From Hypomesus transpacificus (Eukaryota; Chordata; Actinopteri; Osmeriformes; Osmeridae): a DNA stretch of 64,000 nt. Positions 10,640 through 23,197 of the stretch are shown here, one piece after another. The notes under the pieces are model-generated. The model ran no database searches and was not told the origin of the DNA. It saw only the letters and a list, made by a program, of their open reading frames with translations. The position numbers and the translations under genes are program-made. Position 1 is the first letter of the stretch. Every line of letters starts with the position of its first letter. The DNA lies in NCBI RefSeq assembly GCF_021917145.1, contig NC_061082.1:18904413-18968412 (forward strand), in the 5' to 3' direction.

Positions 10640-10996
10640 ACTACCGACTAGAGGAAAGCCGCTGGGGGCCCCTTCTCGGCCATGGCAGTTCAGTCGAGGG
10701 TTAGATATGGTGGTGTTTTCAGGACACCCACGCCAGCTCAGCAGTAAGTAGCCTAGCCACTCACAAACGTGGTTTACTGTAAAGCGACAGACGCGCAACA
10801 TATATATGTCAGTATGTCCAGTAAGATGACTTTGTCTTTGGTCTGCGTACACGCGCAAAGCATGATGGGAAGTAAACGGAACATTTTGGCAACATATCAC
10901 TGCTTAACTCAAAACGGGGCTCTCAAGTTCTACCACAAGAAAATCATTCCACGTGGTATTTATCTCCACCTCCATGTCATGTCATTTACAGTTGAG

Positions 10997-11112
10997 GAGG
11001 CCCCGCGTCAGCAGGGCATCTAAAAATTTGTTGATACTCGTAATGTTCCTCTCCACGGAAGTCTTTAGTAAAAGGCGAAAGGCTTGTTCGTAATGAAGAG
11101 AAATCGGAGTGT
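10997..11112 (-). ncRNA. U5: U5 snRNA, copy 24
   Basis: G9A and C84A. SPH 11333-11344. Confidence 0.92.
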
Positions 11113-11480
11113 ACTACCGACTGGAGGAAAGCCGCTGGGGACCCCTTCTCGGCCATGACAGTTCAGTCGAGGGTTAGATATGGTGGTGTTTTCAGGACAC
11201 CCACGCCAGCTCAGCAGTAAGTAGCCTAGCCACTCACAAACGTGGTTTACTGTAAAGCGACAGACGCGCAACATATATATGTCAGTATGTCCAGCAAGAT
11301 GACTTTGTCTTTGGTCTGCGTACGCGCGCAAAGCATGATGGGAAGTAAACGGAACATTTTGGCAACGTATCACTGCTTAACTCAAAACGGGGCTCTCAAG
11401 TTCTACCACGAGATAGCCACAAGATTATCATTCCGCGTGGTATTTATCCGCACCTCCATGTCATGTCGTTTACAGTTGAG

Positions 11481-11596
11481 GAGGCCCCGCGTCAGCAGGG
11501 CATCTAATAATTGGTTGATACTCGTACTGTTCCTCTCCACAGAAGTCTTTAGTAAAAGGCGAAAGGCTTGTTCGTAATGAAGAGAAACCGTACTGT
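11481..11596 (-). ncRNA. U5: U5 snRNA, copy 25 (no distal element, altered Sm site)
   Basis: Short unit of 345 bp without SPH, carrying a 10-bp extra piece near 11730. C4G, C6A, C56U, U70G and U89A, the last giving Sm site AAUUAUUAG. The most damaged complete copy. Confidence 0.85.
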
Positions 11597-11825
11597 ACTA
11601 CCGACTGGAGGAAAGCCGCTGGGGACCCATTCTCGGCCATGACAGTTCAGTCGAGGGTTAGATATGGTGGTGTTTTCAGGACACCCACGCCAGCTCTGGC
11701 AATGTATCACTGCTTAACTCAAAGGGTCAAAACGGGGCTCTCTAGTTCTACCACGAGATAGCCACGAGATTATCATTCCGCGTGGTATTTATCCGCACCT
11801 CCAAGTCATGTCGTTTACAGTTGAG

Positions 11826-11941
11826 GAGGCCCCGCGTCAGCAGGGCATCTAAAAATTGGTTGATACTCGTAATGTTCCTCTCCACGGAAGTCTTTAGTAA
11901 AAGGCGAAAGGCTTGTTCGTAATGAAGAGAAACCGGAGTGT
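11826..11941 (-). ncRNA. U5: U5 snRNA, copy 26
   Basis: Consensus; counterpart of copy 20 at an offset of 2,743 bp. SPH 12162-12173. Confidence 0.94.
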
Positions 11942-12309
11942 ACTACCGACTGGAGGAAAGCCGCTGGGGACCCATTCTCGGCCATGACAGTTCAGTCGAG
12001 GGTTAGATATGGTGGTGTTTTCAGGACACCCACGCCAGCTCAGCAGTAAGTAGCTTAGCCACTCACAAACGTGGTTTACTGTAAAGCGACAGACGCGCAA
12101 CATATATATGTCAGTATGTCCAGTAAGATGACTTTGTCTTTGGTCTGCGTACACGCGCAAAGCATGATGGGAAGTAAACGGAACATTTTGGCAACCTATC
12201 ACTGCTTAACTCAAAACGGGGCTCTCAAGTTCTACCACGAGATAGCCACGAGATTATCATTCCGCGTGGTATTTATCCGCACCTCCAAGTCATGTCGTTT
12301 ACAGTTGAG

Positions 12310-12425
12310 GAGGCCCCGCGTCAGCAGGGCATCTAAAAATTGGTTGATACTCGTAATGTTCCTCTCCACGGAAGTCTTTAGTAAAAGGCGAAAGGCTTGT
12401 TCGTAATGAAGAGAAACCGGAGTGT
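12310..12425 (-). ncRNA. U5: U5 snRNA, copy 27
   Basis: Consensus; counterpart of copy 21. SPH 12646-12657. Confidence 0.94.
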
Positions 12426-12782
12426 ACTACCGACTGGAGGAAAGCCGCTGGGGACCCATTCTCGGCCATGACAGTTCAGTCGAGGGTTAGATATGGTGGT
12501 GTTTTCAGGACACCCACGCCAGCTCAGCAGTAAGTAGCCTAGCCACTCACAAACGTGGTTTACTGTAAAGCGACAGACGCGCAACATATATATGTCAGTA
12601 TGTCCAGTAAGATGACTTTGTCTTTGGTCTGCGTACGCGCGCAAAGCATGATGGGAAGTAAACGGAAAATTTTGGCAACCTATCACTGCTTAACTCAAAA
12701 CGGGGCTCTCAAGTTCTACCACAAGAAAATCATTCCACGTGGTATTTATCTGCACCTCCATGTCATGTCATTTACAGTTGAG

Positions 12783-12898
12783 GAGGCCCCGCGTCAGCAG
12801 GGCATCTAAAAATTTGTTGATACTCGTAATGTTCCTCTCCACGGAAGTCTTTAGTAAAAGGCGAAAGGCTTGTTCGTAATGAAGAGAAATCGGAGTGT
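12783..12898 (-). ncRNA. U5: U5 snRNA, copy 28
   Basis: G9A and C84A. SPH 13119-13130. Confidence 0.92.
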
Positions 12899-13266
12899 AC
12901 TACCGACTGGAGGAAAGCCGCTGGGGACCCCTTCTCGGCCATGACAGTTCAGTCGAGGGTTAGATATGGTGGTGTTTTCAGGACACCCACGCCAGCTCAG
13001 CAGTAAGTAGCATAGCCACTCACAAACGTGGTTTACTGTAAAGCGACAGACGCGCAACATATATATGTCAGTATGTCCAGCAAGATGACTTTGTCTTTGG
13101 TCTGCGTACGCGCGCAAAGCATGATGGGAAGTAAACGGAACATTTTGGCAACGTATCACTGCTTAACTCAAAACGGGGCTCTCAAGTTCTACCACGAGAT
13201 AGCCACAAGATTATCATTCCGCGTGGTATTTATCCGCACCTCCATGTCATGTCGTTTACAGTTGAG

Positions 13267-13382
13267 AAGGCCCCGCGTCAGCAGGGCATCTAATAATTGG
13301 TTGATACTCGTACTGTTCCTCTCCACAGAAGTCTTTAGTAAAAGGCGAAAGGCTTGTTCGTAATGAAGAGAAACCGGAGTGT
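13267..13382 (-). ncRNA. U5: U5 snRNA, copy 29
   Basis: C56U, U70G, U89A (Sm AAUUAUUAG) and a change in the last residue. SPH 13603-13614. Confidence 0.89.
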
Positions 13383-13739
13383 ACTACCGACTGGAGGAAA
13401 GCCGCTGGGGTCCCCTTCTCGGCCATGGCAGTTCAGTCGAGGGTTAGATATGGTGGTGTTTTCAGGACACCCACGCCAGCTCAGCAGTAAGTAGCCTAGC
13501 CACTCACAAACGTGGTTTACTGTAAAGCGACAGACGCGCAACATATATATGTCAGTATGTCCAGTAAGATGACTTTGTCTTTGGTCTGCGTACGCGCGCA
13601 AAGCATGATGGGAAGTAAACGGAAAATTTTGGCAACCTATCACTGCTTAACTCAAAACGGGGCTCTCAAGTTCTACCACGAGATAATCATTACACGTGGT
13701 ATTTATCTGCACCTCCATGTCATGTCGTTTACAGTTGAG

Positions 13740-13855
13740 GAGGCCCCGCGTCAGCAGGGCATCTAAAAATTGGTTGATACTCGTAATGTTCCTCTCCACT
13801 GAAGTCTTTAGTAAAAGGCGAAAGGCTTGTTCGTAATGAAGAGAAACCGGAGTGT
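13740..13855 (-). ncRNA. U5: U5 snRNA, copy 30
   Basis: C56A. SPH 14076-14087. Confidence 0.93.
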
Positions 13856-14223
13856 ACTACCGACTGGAGGAAAGCCGCTGGGGACCCATTCTCGGCCATG
13901 ACAGTTCAGTCGAGGGTTAGATATGGTGGTGTTTTCAGGACACCCACGCCAGCTCAGCAGTAAGTAGCCTAGCCACTCACAAACGTGGTTTACTGTAAAG
14001 CGACAGACGCGCAACATATATATGTCAGTATGTCCAGCAAGATGACTTTGTCTTTGGTCTGCGTACGCGCGCAAAGCATGATGGGAAGTAAACGGAACAT
14101 TTTGGCAACCTATCACTGCTTAACTCAAAACGGGGCTCTCAAGTTCTACCACGAGATAGCCACAAGATTATCATTCCGCGTGGTATTTATCCGCACCTCC
14201 ATGTCATGTCGTTTACAGTTGAG

Positions 14224-14339
14224 GAGGCCCCGCGTCAGCAGGGCATCTAAAAATTGGTTGATACTCGTACTGTTCCTCTCCACGGAAGTCTTTAGTAAAA
14301 GGCGAAAGGCTTGTTCGTAATGAAGAGAAACCGGAGTGT
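14224..14339 (-). ncRNA. U5: U5 snRNA, copy 31
   Basis: U70G. SPH 14560-14571. Confidence 0.93.
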
Positions 14340-14696
14340 ACTACCGACTAGAGGAAAGCCGCTGGGGACCCCTTCTCGGCCATGGCAGTTCAGTCGAGGG
14401 TTAGATATGGTGGTGTTTTCAGGACACCCACGCCAGCTCAGCAGTAAGTAGCCTAGCCACTCACAAACGTGGTTTACTGTAAAGCGACAGACGCGCAACA
14501 TATATATGTCAGTATGTCCAGTAAGATGACTTTGTCTTTGGTCTGCGTACACGCGCAAAGCATGATGGGAAGTAAACGGAACATTTTGGCAACGTATCAC
14601 TGCTTAACTCAAAACGGGGCTCTCAAGTTCTACCACAAGAAAATCATTCCACGTGGTATTTATCTGCACCTCCATGTCATGTCATTTACAGTTGAG

Positions 14697-14812
14697 GAGG
14701 CCCCGCGTCAGCAGGGCATCTAAAAATTTGTTGATACTCGTAATGTTCCTCTCCACGGAAGTCTTTAGTAAAAGGCGAAAGGCTTGTTCGTAATGAAGAG
14801 AAATCGGAGTGT
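14697..14812 (-). ncRNA. U5: U5 snRNA, copy 32
   Basis: G9A and C84A; counterpart of copy 28 at 1,914 bp. SPH 15033-15044. Confidence 0.92.
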
Positions 14813-15180
14813 ACTACCGACTGGAGGAAAGCCGCTGGGGACCCCTTCTCGGCCATGACAGTTCAGTCGAGGGTTAGATATGGTGGTGTTTTCAGGACAC
14901 CCACGCCAGCTCAGCAGTAAGTAGCCTAGCCACTCACAAACGTGGTTTACTGTAAAGCGACAGACGCGCAACATATATATGTCAGTATGTCCAGCAAGAT
15001 GACTTTGTCTTTGGTCTGCGTACGCGCGCAAAGCATGATGGGAAGTAAACGGAACATTTTGGCAACGTATCACTGCTTAACTCAAAACGGGGCTCTCAAG
15101 TTCTACCACGAGATAGCCACAAGATTATCATTCCGCGTGGTATTTATCCGCACCTCCATGTCATGTCGTTTACAGTTGAG

Positions 15181-15296
15181 GAGGCCCCGCGTCAGCAGGG
15201 CATCTAATAATTGGTTGATACTCGTACTGTTCCTCTCCACAGAAGTCTTTAGTAAAAGGCGAAAGGCTTGTTCGTAATGAAGAGAAACCGGAGTGT
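15181..15296 (-). ncRNA. U5: U5 snRNA, copy 33
   Basis: C56U, U70G, U89A (Sm AAUUAUUAG); counterpart of copy 29. SPH 15517-15528. Confidence 0.89.
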
Positions 15297-15653
15297 ACTA
15301 CCGACTGGAGGAAAGCCGCTGGGGTCCCCTTCTCGGCCATGGCAGTTCAGTCGAGGGTTAGATATGGTGGTGTTTTCAGGACACCCACGCCAGCTCAGCA
15401 GTAAGTAGCCTAGCCACTCACAAACGTGGTTTACTGTAAAGCGACAGACGCGCAACATATATATGTCAGTATGTCCAGTAAGATGACTTTGTCTTTGGTC
15501 TGCGTACGCGCGCAAAGCATGATGGGAAGTAAACGGAAAATTTTGGCAACCTATCACTGCTTAACTCAAAACGGGGCTCTCAAGTTCTACCACGAGATAA
15601 TCATTACACGTGGTATTTATCTGCACCTCCATGTCATGTCGTTTACAGTTGAG

Positions 15654-15769
15654 GAGGCCCCGCGTCAGCAGGGCATCTAAAAATTGGTTGATACTCGTAA
15701 TGTTCCTCTCCACTGAAGTCTTTAGTAAAAGGCGAAAGGCTTGTTCGTAATGAAGAGAAACCGGAGTGT
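15654..15769 (-). ncRNA. U5: U5 snRNA, copy 34
   Basis: C56A. First gene of the 15-gene higher-order block. SPH 15990-16001. Confidence 0.93.
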
Positions 15770-16137
15770 ACTACCGACTGGAGGAAAGCCGCTGGGGACC
15801 CATTCTCGGCCATGACAGTTCAGTCGAGGGTTAGATATGGTGGTGTTTTCAGGACACCCACGCCAGCTCAGCAGTAAGTAGCCTAGCCACTCACAAACGT
15901 GGTTTACTGTAAAGCGACAGACGCGCAACATATATATGTCAGTATGTCCAGTAAGATGACTTTGTCTTTGGTCTGCGTACGCGCGCAAAGCATGATGGGA
16001 AGTAAACGGAACATTTTGGCAACCTATCACTGCTTAACTCAAAACGGGTCTCTCAAGTTCTACCACGAGATAGCCACGAGATTATCATTCCGCGTGGTAT
16101 TTATCCGCACCTCCAAGCCATGTCGTTTACAGTTGAG

Positions 16138-16253
16138 GAGGCCCCGCGTCAGCAGGGCATCTAAAAATTGGTTGATACTCGTAATGTTCCTCTCCACGGA
16201 AGTCTTTAGTAAAAGGCGAAAGGCTTGTTCGTAATGAAGAGAAACCGGAGTGT
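16138..16253 (-). ncRNA. U5: U5 snRNA, copy 35
   Basis: Consensus RNA; a 2-bp deletion beside the SPH site, now at 16472-16483. Confidence 0.94.
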
Positions 16254-16619
16254 ACTACCGACTGGAGGAAAGCCGCTGGGGACCCATTCTCGGCCATGAC
16301 AGTTCAGTCGAGGGTTAGATATGGTGGTGTTTTCAGGACACCCACGCCAGCTCAGCAGTAAGTAGCCTAGCCACTCACAAACGTGGTTTACTGTAAAGCG
16401 ACAGACGCGCAACATATATATGTCAGTATGTCCAGCAAGATGACTTTGTCTTTGGTCTGCATACGCGCAAAGCATGATGGGAAGTAAACGGAACATTTTG
16501 GCAACGTATCACTGCTTAACTCAAAACGGGGCTCTCAAGTTCTACCACGAGATAGCCACGAGATTATCATTCCGCGTGGTATTTATCCGCACCTCCATGT
16601 CATGTCGTTTACAGTTGAG

Positions 16620-16735
16620 GAGGCCCCGCGTCAGCAGGGCATCTAAAAATTGGTTGATACTCGTAATGTTCCTCTCCACGGAAGTCTTTAGTAAAAGGCG
16701 AAAGGCTTGTTCGTAATGAAGAAAAAACGTAGTGT
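16620..16735 (-). ncRNA. U5: U5 snRNA, copy 36 (no distal element)
   Basis: Short unit without SPH. C6A, G9U and C13U weaken stem I. Confidence 0.87.
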
Positions 16736-16954
16736 ACTACCGACTGGAGGAAAGCCGCTGGGGACCCATTCTCGGCCATGACAGTTCAGTCGAGGGTTAG
16801 ATATGGTGGTGTTTTCAGGACACCCACGCCAGCTCTGGCAATGTATCACTGCTTAACTCAAAGGGTCTCTCAAGTTCTACCACGAGATAGCCACGAGATT
16901 ATCATTCCGCGTGGTATTTATCCGCACCTCCAAGTCATGTTGTTTACAGTTGAG

Positions 16955-17070
16955 GAGGCCCCGCGTCAGCAGGGCATCTAAAAATTGGTTGATACTCGTA
17001 ATGTTCCTCTCCACGGAAGTCTTTAGTAAAAGGCGAAAGGCTTGTTCGTAATGAAGAGAAACCGGAGTGT
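16955..17070 (-). ncRNA. U5: U5 snRNA, copy 37
   Basis: Consensus; starts the first 2,879-bp six-gene block. SPH 17291-17302. Confidence 0.94.
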
Positions 17071-17437
17071 ACTACCGACTGGAGGAAAGCCGCTGGGGAC
17101 CCATTCTCGGCCATGACAGTTCAGTCGAGGGTTAGATATGGTGGTGTTTTCAGGACACCCACGCCAGCTCAGCAGTAAGTAGCCTAGCCACTCACAAACG
17201 TGGTTTACTGTAAAGCGACAGACGCGCAACATATATATGTCAGTATGTCCAGTAAGATGACTTTGTCTTTGGTCTGCGTACACGCGCAAAGCATGATGGG
17301 AAGTAAACGGAACATTTTGGCAACCTATCACTGCTTAACTCAAAACGGGGCTCTTAAGTTCTACCACGAGATAGCCACGAGATATCATTCCGCGTGGTAT
17401 TTATCCGCACCTCCATGTCATGTCGTTTACAATTGAG

Positions 17438-17553
17438 GAGGCCCCGCGTCAGCAGGGCATCTAAAAATTGGTTGATACTCGTAATGTTCCTCTCCACGGA
17501 AGTCTTTAGTAAAAGGCGAAAGGCTTGTTCGTAATGAAGAGAAACCGGAGTGT
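17438..17553 (-). ncRNA. U5: U5 snRNA, copy 38
   Basis: Consensus RNA. SPH 17774-17785. Confidence 0.94.
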
Positions 17554-17910
17554 ACTACTGACTGGAGGAAAGCCGCTGGGGACCCATTCTCGGCCATGAC
17601 AGTTCAGTCGAGGGTTAGATATGGTGGTGTTTTCAGGACACCCACGCCAGCTCAGCAGTAAGTAGCCTAGCCACTCACAAACGTGGTTTACTGTAAAGCG
17701 ACAGACGCGCAACATATATATGTCAGTATGTCCAGTAAGATGACTTTGTCTTTGGTCTGCGTACGCGCGCAAAGCATGATGGGAAGTAAACGGAAAATTT
17801 TGGCAACCTATCACTGCTTAACTCAAAACGGGGCTCTCAAGTTCTACCACGAGATAATCATTACACGTGGTATTTATCTGCACCTCCATGTCATGTCGTT
17901 TACAGTTGAG

Positions 17911-18026
17911 GAGGCCCCGCGTCAGCAGGGCATCTAAAAATTGGTTGATACTCGTAACGTTCCTCTCCACGGAAGTCTTTAGTAAAAGGCGAAAGGCTTG
18001 TTTGTAATGAAGAGAAATCGGAGTGT
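17911..18026 (-). ncRNA. U5: U5 snRNA, copy 39
   Basis: G9A, G24A, A69G. SPH 18247-18258. Confidence 0.92.
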
Positions 18027-18394
18027 ACTACCGACTGGAGGAAAGCCGCTGGGGACCCATTCTCGGCCATGACAGTTCAGTCGAGGGTTAGATATGGTGG
18101 TGTTTTCAGGACACCCACGCCAGCTCAGCAGTAAGTAGCCTAGCCACTCACAAACGTGGTTTACTGTAAAGCGACAGACGCGCAACATATATATGTCAGT
18201 ATGTCCAGCAAGATGACTTTGTCTTTGGTCTGCGTACGCGCGCAAAGCATGATGGGAAGTAAACGGAACATTTTGGCAACGTATCACTGCTTAACTCAAA
18301 ACGGGGCTCTCAAGTTCTACCACGAGATAGCCACAAGATTATCATTCCGCGTGGTATTTATCCGCACCTCCATGTCATGTCGTTTACAGTTGAG

Positions 18395-18510
18395 GAGGCC
18401 CCGCGTCAGCAGGGCATCTAAAAATTGGTTGATACTCGTACTGTTCCTCTCCACGGAAGTCTTTAGTAAAAGGCGAAAGGCTTGTTCGTAATGAAGAGAA
18501 ACCGGAGTGT
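18395..18510 (-). ncRNA. U5: U5 snRNA, copy 40
   Basis: U70G. SPH 18731-18742. Confidence 0.93.
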
Positions 18511-18867
18511 ACTACCGACTGGAGGAAAGCCGCTGGGGACCCATTCTCGGCCATGGCAGTTCAGTCGAGGGTTAGATATGGTGGTGTTTTCAGGACACCC
18601 ACGCCAGCTCAGCAGTAAGTAGCCTAGCCACTCACAAACGTGGTTTACTGTAAAGCGACAGACGCGCAACATATATATGTCAGTATGTCCAGTAAGATGA
18701 CTTTGTCTTTGGTCTGCGTACACGCGCAAAGCATGATGGGAAGTAAACGGAACATTTTGGCAACGTATCACTGCTTAACTCAAAACGGGGCTCTCAAGTT
18801 CTACCACAAGAAAATCATTCCACGTGGTATTTATCTGCACCTCCATGTCATGTCATTTACAGTTGAG

Positions 18868-18983
18868 GAGGCCCCGCGTCAGCAGGGCATCTAAAAATTT
18901 GTTGATACTCGTAATGTTCCTCTCCACGGAAGTCTTTAGTAAAAGGCGAAAGGCTTGTTCGTAATGAAGAGAAATCGGAGTGT
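18868..18983 (-). ncRNA. U5: U5 snRNA, copy 41
   Basis: G9A and C84A. SPH 19204-19215. Confidence 0.92.
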
Positions 18984-19351
18984 ACTACCGACTGGAGGAA
19001 AGCCGCTGGGGACCCATTCTCGGCCATGACAGTTCAGTCGAGGGTTAGATATGGTGGTGTTTTCAGGACACCCACGCCAGCTCAGCAGTAAGTAGCCTAG
19101 CCACTCACAAACGTGGTTTACTGTAAAGCGACAGACGCGCAACATATATATGTCAGTATGTCCAGCAAGATGACTTTGTCTTTGGTCTGCGTACGCGCGC
19201 AAAGCATGATGGGAAGTAAACGGAACATTTTGGCAACCTATCACTGCTTAACTCAAAACGGGGCTCTCAAGTTCTACCACGAGATAGCCACGAGATTATC
19301 ATTCCGCGTGGTATTTATCCGCACCTCCATGTCATGTCGTTTACAGTTGAG

Positions 19352-19467
19352 GAGGCCCCGCGTCAGCAGGGCATCTAAAAATTGGTTGATACTCGTAATG
19401 TTCCTCTCCACGGAAGTCTTTAGTAAAAGGCGAAAGGCTTGTTCGTAATGAAGAGAAACCGGAGTGT
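19352..19467 (-). ncRNA. U5: U5 snRNA, copy 42
   Basis: Consensus RNA; SPH shifted by a 2-bp deletion to 19686-19697. Confidence 0.94.
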
Positions 19468-19833
19468 ACTACCGACTGGAGGAAAGCCGCTGGGGACCCC
19501 TTCTCGGCCATGACAGTTCAGTCGAGGGTTAGATATGGTGGTGTTTTCAGGACACCCACGCCAGCTCAGCAGTAAGTAGCCTAGCCACTCACAAACGTGG
19601 TTTACTGTAAAGCGACAGACGCGCAACATATATATGTCAGTATGTCCAGCAAGATGACTTTGTCTTTGGTCTGCGTACGCGCAAAGCATGATGGGAAGTA
19701 AACGGAACATTTTGGCAACGTATCACTGCTTAACTCAAAACGGGGCTCTCAAGTTCTACCACGAGATAGCCACGAGATTATCATTCCGCGTGGTATTTAT
19801 CCGCACCTCCATGTCATGTCGTTTACAGTTGAG

Positions 19834-19949
19834 GAGGCCCCGCGTCAGCAGGGCATCTAAAAATTGGTTGATACTCGTAATGTTCCTCTCCACGGAAGTC
19901 TTTAGTAAAAGGCGAAAGGCTTGTTCGTAATGAAGAGAAACCGGAGTGT
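19834..19949 (-). ncRNA. U5: U5 snRNA, copy 43
   Basis: Consensus; starts the second six-gene block. SPH 20170-20181. Confidence 0.94.
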
Positions 19950-20316
19950 ACTACCGACTGGAGGAAAGCCGCTGGGGACCCATTCTCGGCCATGACAGTT
20001 CAGTCGAGGGTTAGATATGGTGGTGTTTTCAGGACACCCACGCCAGCTCAGCAGTAAGTAGCCTAGCCACTCACAAACGTGGTTTACTGTAAAGCGACAG
20101 ACGCGCAACATATATATGTCAGTATGTCCAGTAAGATGACTTTGTCTTTGGTCTGCGTACACGCGCAAAGCATGATGGGAAGTAAACGGAACATTTTGGC
20201 AACCTATCACTGCTTAACTCAAAACGGGGCTCTCAAGTTCTACCACGAGATAGCCACGAGATATCATTCCGCGTGGTATTTATCCGCACCTCCATGTCAT
20301 GTCGTTTACAATTGAG

Positions 20317-20432
20317 GAGGCCCCGCGTCAGCAGGGCATCTAAAAATTGGTTGATACTCGTAATGTTCCTCTCCACGGAAGTCTTTAGTAAAAGGCGAAA
20401 GGCTTGTTCGTAATGAAGAGAAACCGGAGTGT
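20317..20432 (-). ncRNA. U5: U5 snRNA, copy 44
   Basis: Consensus. SPH 20653-20664. Confidence 0.94.
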
Positions 20433-20789
20433 ACTACCGACTGGAGGAAAGCCGCTGGGGACCCATTCTCGGCCATGACAGTTCAGTCGAGGGTTAGATA
20501 TGGTGGTGTTTTCAGGACACCCACGCCAGCTCAGCAGTAAGTAGCCTAGCCACTCACAAACGTGGTTTACTGTAAAGCGACAGACGCGCAACATATATAT
20601 GTCAGTATGTCCAGTAAGATGACTTTGTCTTTGGTCTGCGTACGCGCGCAAAGCATGATGGGAAGTAAACGGAAAATTTTGGCAACCTATCACTGCTTAA
20701 CTCAAAACGGGGCTCTCAAGTTCTACCACGAGATAATCATTACACGTGGTATTTATCTGCACCTCCATGTCATGTCGTTTACAGTTGAG

Positions 20790-20905
20790 GAGGCCCCGCG
20801 TCAGCAGGGCATCTAAAAATTGGTTGATACTCGTAATGTTCCTCTCCACGGAAGTCTTTAGTAAAAGGCGAAAGGCTTGTTCGTAATGAAGAGAAATCGG
20901 AGTGT
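20790..20905 (-). ncRNA. U5: U5 snRNA, copy 45
   Basis: G9A only; differs here from its counterparts, which also carry G24A and A69G. SPH 21126-21137. Confidence 0.93.
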
Positions 20906-21273
20906 ACTACCGACTGGAGGAAAGCCGCTGGGGACCCATTCTCGGCCATGACAGTTCAGTCGAGGGTTAGATATGGTGGTGTTTTCAGGACACCCACGCC
21001 AGCTCAGCAGTAAGTAGCCTAGCCACTCACAAACGTGGTTTACTGTAAAGCGACAGACGCGCAACATATATATGTCAGTATGTCCAGCAAGATGACTTTG
21101 TCTTTGGTCTGCGTACGCGCGCAAAGCATGATGGGAAGTAAACGGAACATTTTGGCAACGTATCACTGCTTAACTCAAAACGGGGCTCTCAAGTTCTACC
21201 ACGAGATAGCCACAAGATTATCATTCCGCGTGGTATTTATCCGCACCTCCATGTCATGTCGTTTACAGTTGAG

Positions 21274-21389
21274 GAGGCCCCGCGTCAGCAGGGCATCTAA
21301 AAATTGGTTGATACTCGTACTGTTCCTCTCCACGGAAGTCTTTAGTAAAAGGCGAAAGGCTTGTTCGTAATGAAGAGAAACCGGAGTGT
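21274..21389 (-). ncRNA. U5: U5 snRNA, copy 46
   Basis: U70G. SPH 21610-21621. Confidence 0.93.
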
Positions 21390-21746
21390 ACTACCGACTG
21401 GAGGAAAGCCGCTGGGGACCCATTCTCGGCCATGGCAGTTCAGTCGAGGGTTAGATATGGTGGTGTTTTCAGGACACCCACGCCAGCTCAGCAGTAAGTA
21501 GCCTAGCCACTCACAAACGTGGTTTACTGTAAAGCGACAGACGCGCAACATATATATGTCAGTATGTCCAGTAAGATGACTTTGTCTTTGGTCTGCGTAC
21601 ACGCGCAAAGCATGATGGGAAGTAAACGGAACATTTTGGCAACGTATCACTGCTTAACTCAAAACGGGGCTCTCAAGTTCTACCACAAGAAAATCATTCC
21701 ACGTGGTATTTATCTGCACCTCCATGTCATGTCATTTACAGTTGAG

Positions 21747-21862
21747 GAGGCCCCGCGTCAGCAGGGCATCTAAAAATTTGTTGATACTCGTAATGTTCCT
21801 CTCCACGGAAGTCTTTAGTAAAAGGCGAAAGGCTTGTTCGTAATGAAGAGAAATCGGAGTGT
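21747..21862 (-). ncRNA. U5: U5 snRNA, copy 47
   Basis: G9A and C84A. SPH 22083-22094. Confidence 0.92.
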
Positions 21863-22230
21863 ACTACCGACTGGAGGAAAGCCGCTGGGGACCCATTCTC
21901 GGCCATGACAGTTCAGTCGAGGGTTAGATATGGTGGTGTTTTCAGGACACCCACGCCAGCTCAGCAGTAAGTAGCCTAGCCACTCACAAACGTGGTTTAC
22001 TGTAAAGCGACAGACGCGCAACATATATATGTCAGTATGTCCAGCAAGATGACTTTGTCTTTGGTCTGCGTACGCGCGCAAAGCATGATGGGAAGTAAAC
22101 GGAACATTTTGGCAACCTATCACTGCTTAACTCAAAACGGGGCTCTCAAGTTCTACCACGAGATAGCCACGAGATTATCATTCCGCGTGGTATTTATCCG
22201 CACCTCCATGTCATGTCGTTTACAGTTGAG

Positions 22231-22346
22231 GAGGCCCCGCGTCAGCAGGGCATCTAAAAATTGGTTGATACTCGTAATGTTCCTCTCCACGGAAGTCTTT
22301 AGTAAAAGGCGAAAGGCTTGTTCGTAATGAAGAGAAACCGGAGTGT
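22231..22346 (-). ncRNA. U5: U5 snRNA, copy 48
   Basis: Consensus RNA; SPH 22565-22576 after a 2-bp deletion. Confidence 0.94.
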
Positions 22347-22712
22347 ACTACCGACTGGAGGAAAGCCGCTGGGGACCCCTTCTCGGCCATGACAGTTCAG
22401 TCGAGGGTTAGATATGGTGGTGTTTTCAGGACACCCACGCCAGCTCAGCAGTAAGTAGCCTAGCCACTCACAAACGTGGTTTACTGTAAAGCGACAGACG
22501 CGCAACATATATATGTCAGTATGTCCAGCAAGATGACTTTGTCTTTGGTCTGCGTACGCGCAAAGCATGATGGGAAGTAAACGGAACATTTTGGCAACGT
22601 ATCACTGCTTAACTCAAAACGGGGCTCTCAAGTTCTACCACGAGATAGCCACGAGATTATCATTCCGCGTGGTATTTATCCGCACCTCCATGTCATGTCG
22701 TTTACAGTTGAG

Positions 22713-22828
22713 GAGGCCCCGCGTCAGCAGGGCATCTAAAAATTGGTTGATACTCGTAATGTTCCTCTCCACGGAAGTCTTTAGTAAAAGGCGAAAGGCT
22801 TGTTCGTAATGAAGAGAAACCGGAGTGT
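22713..22828 (-). ncRNA. U5: U5 snRNA, copy 49
   Basis: Consensus; starts the second 15-gene block. SPH 23049-23060. Confidence 0.94.
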
Positions 22829-23197
22829 ACTACCGACTGGAGGAAAGCCGCTGGGGACCCATTCTCGGCCATGACAGTTCAGTCGAGGGTTAGATATGGT
22901 GGTGTTTTCAGGACACCCACGCCAGCTCAGCAGTAAGTAGCCTAGCCACTCACAAACGTGGTTTACTGTAAAGCGACAGACGCGCAACATATATATGTCA
23001 GTATGTCCAGTAAGATGACTTTGTCTTTGGTCTGCGTACGCGCGCAAAGCATGATGGGAAGTAAACGGAACATTTTGGCAACCTATCACTGCTTAACTCA
23101 AAACGGGGTCTCTCAAGTTCTACCACGAGATAGCCACGAGATTATCATTCCGCGTGGTATTTATCCGCACCTCCAAGCCATGTCGTTTACAGTTGAG

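Larger units (their letters stand above)
16955..19833. repeat. Nested 2,879-bp six-gene block (first of four)
   Basis: Unit spacings 483, 473, 484, 473, 484, 482 with marker variants G24A/A69G, U70G and G9A/C84A in fixed order. The same block recurs at 19834-22712, 24015-26893 and 26894-29772. Confidence 0.82.
15654..22712. repeat. Higher-order repeat, 15-gene block, copy 1 (7,059 bp)
   Basis: Order of unit types is three units (X, Y and short Z) followed by two runs of a six-unit block. Unit spacings and private variants recur at 7,059-7,060 bp in the next block, for example C6A/G9U/C13U in copies 36 and 51. Confidence 0.85.
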
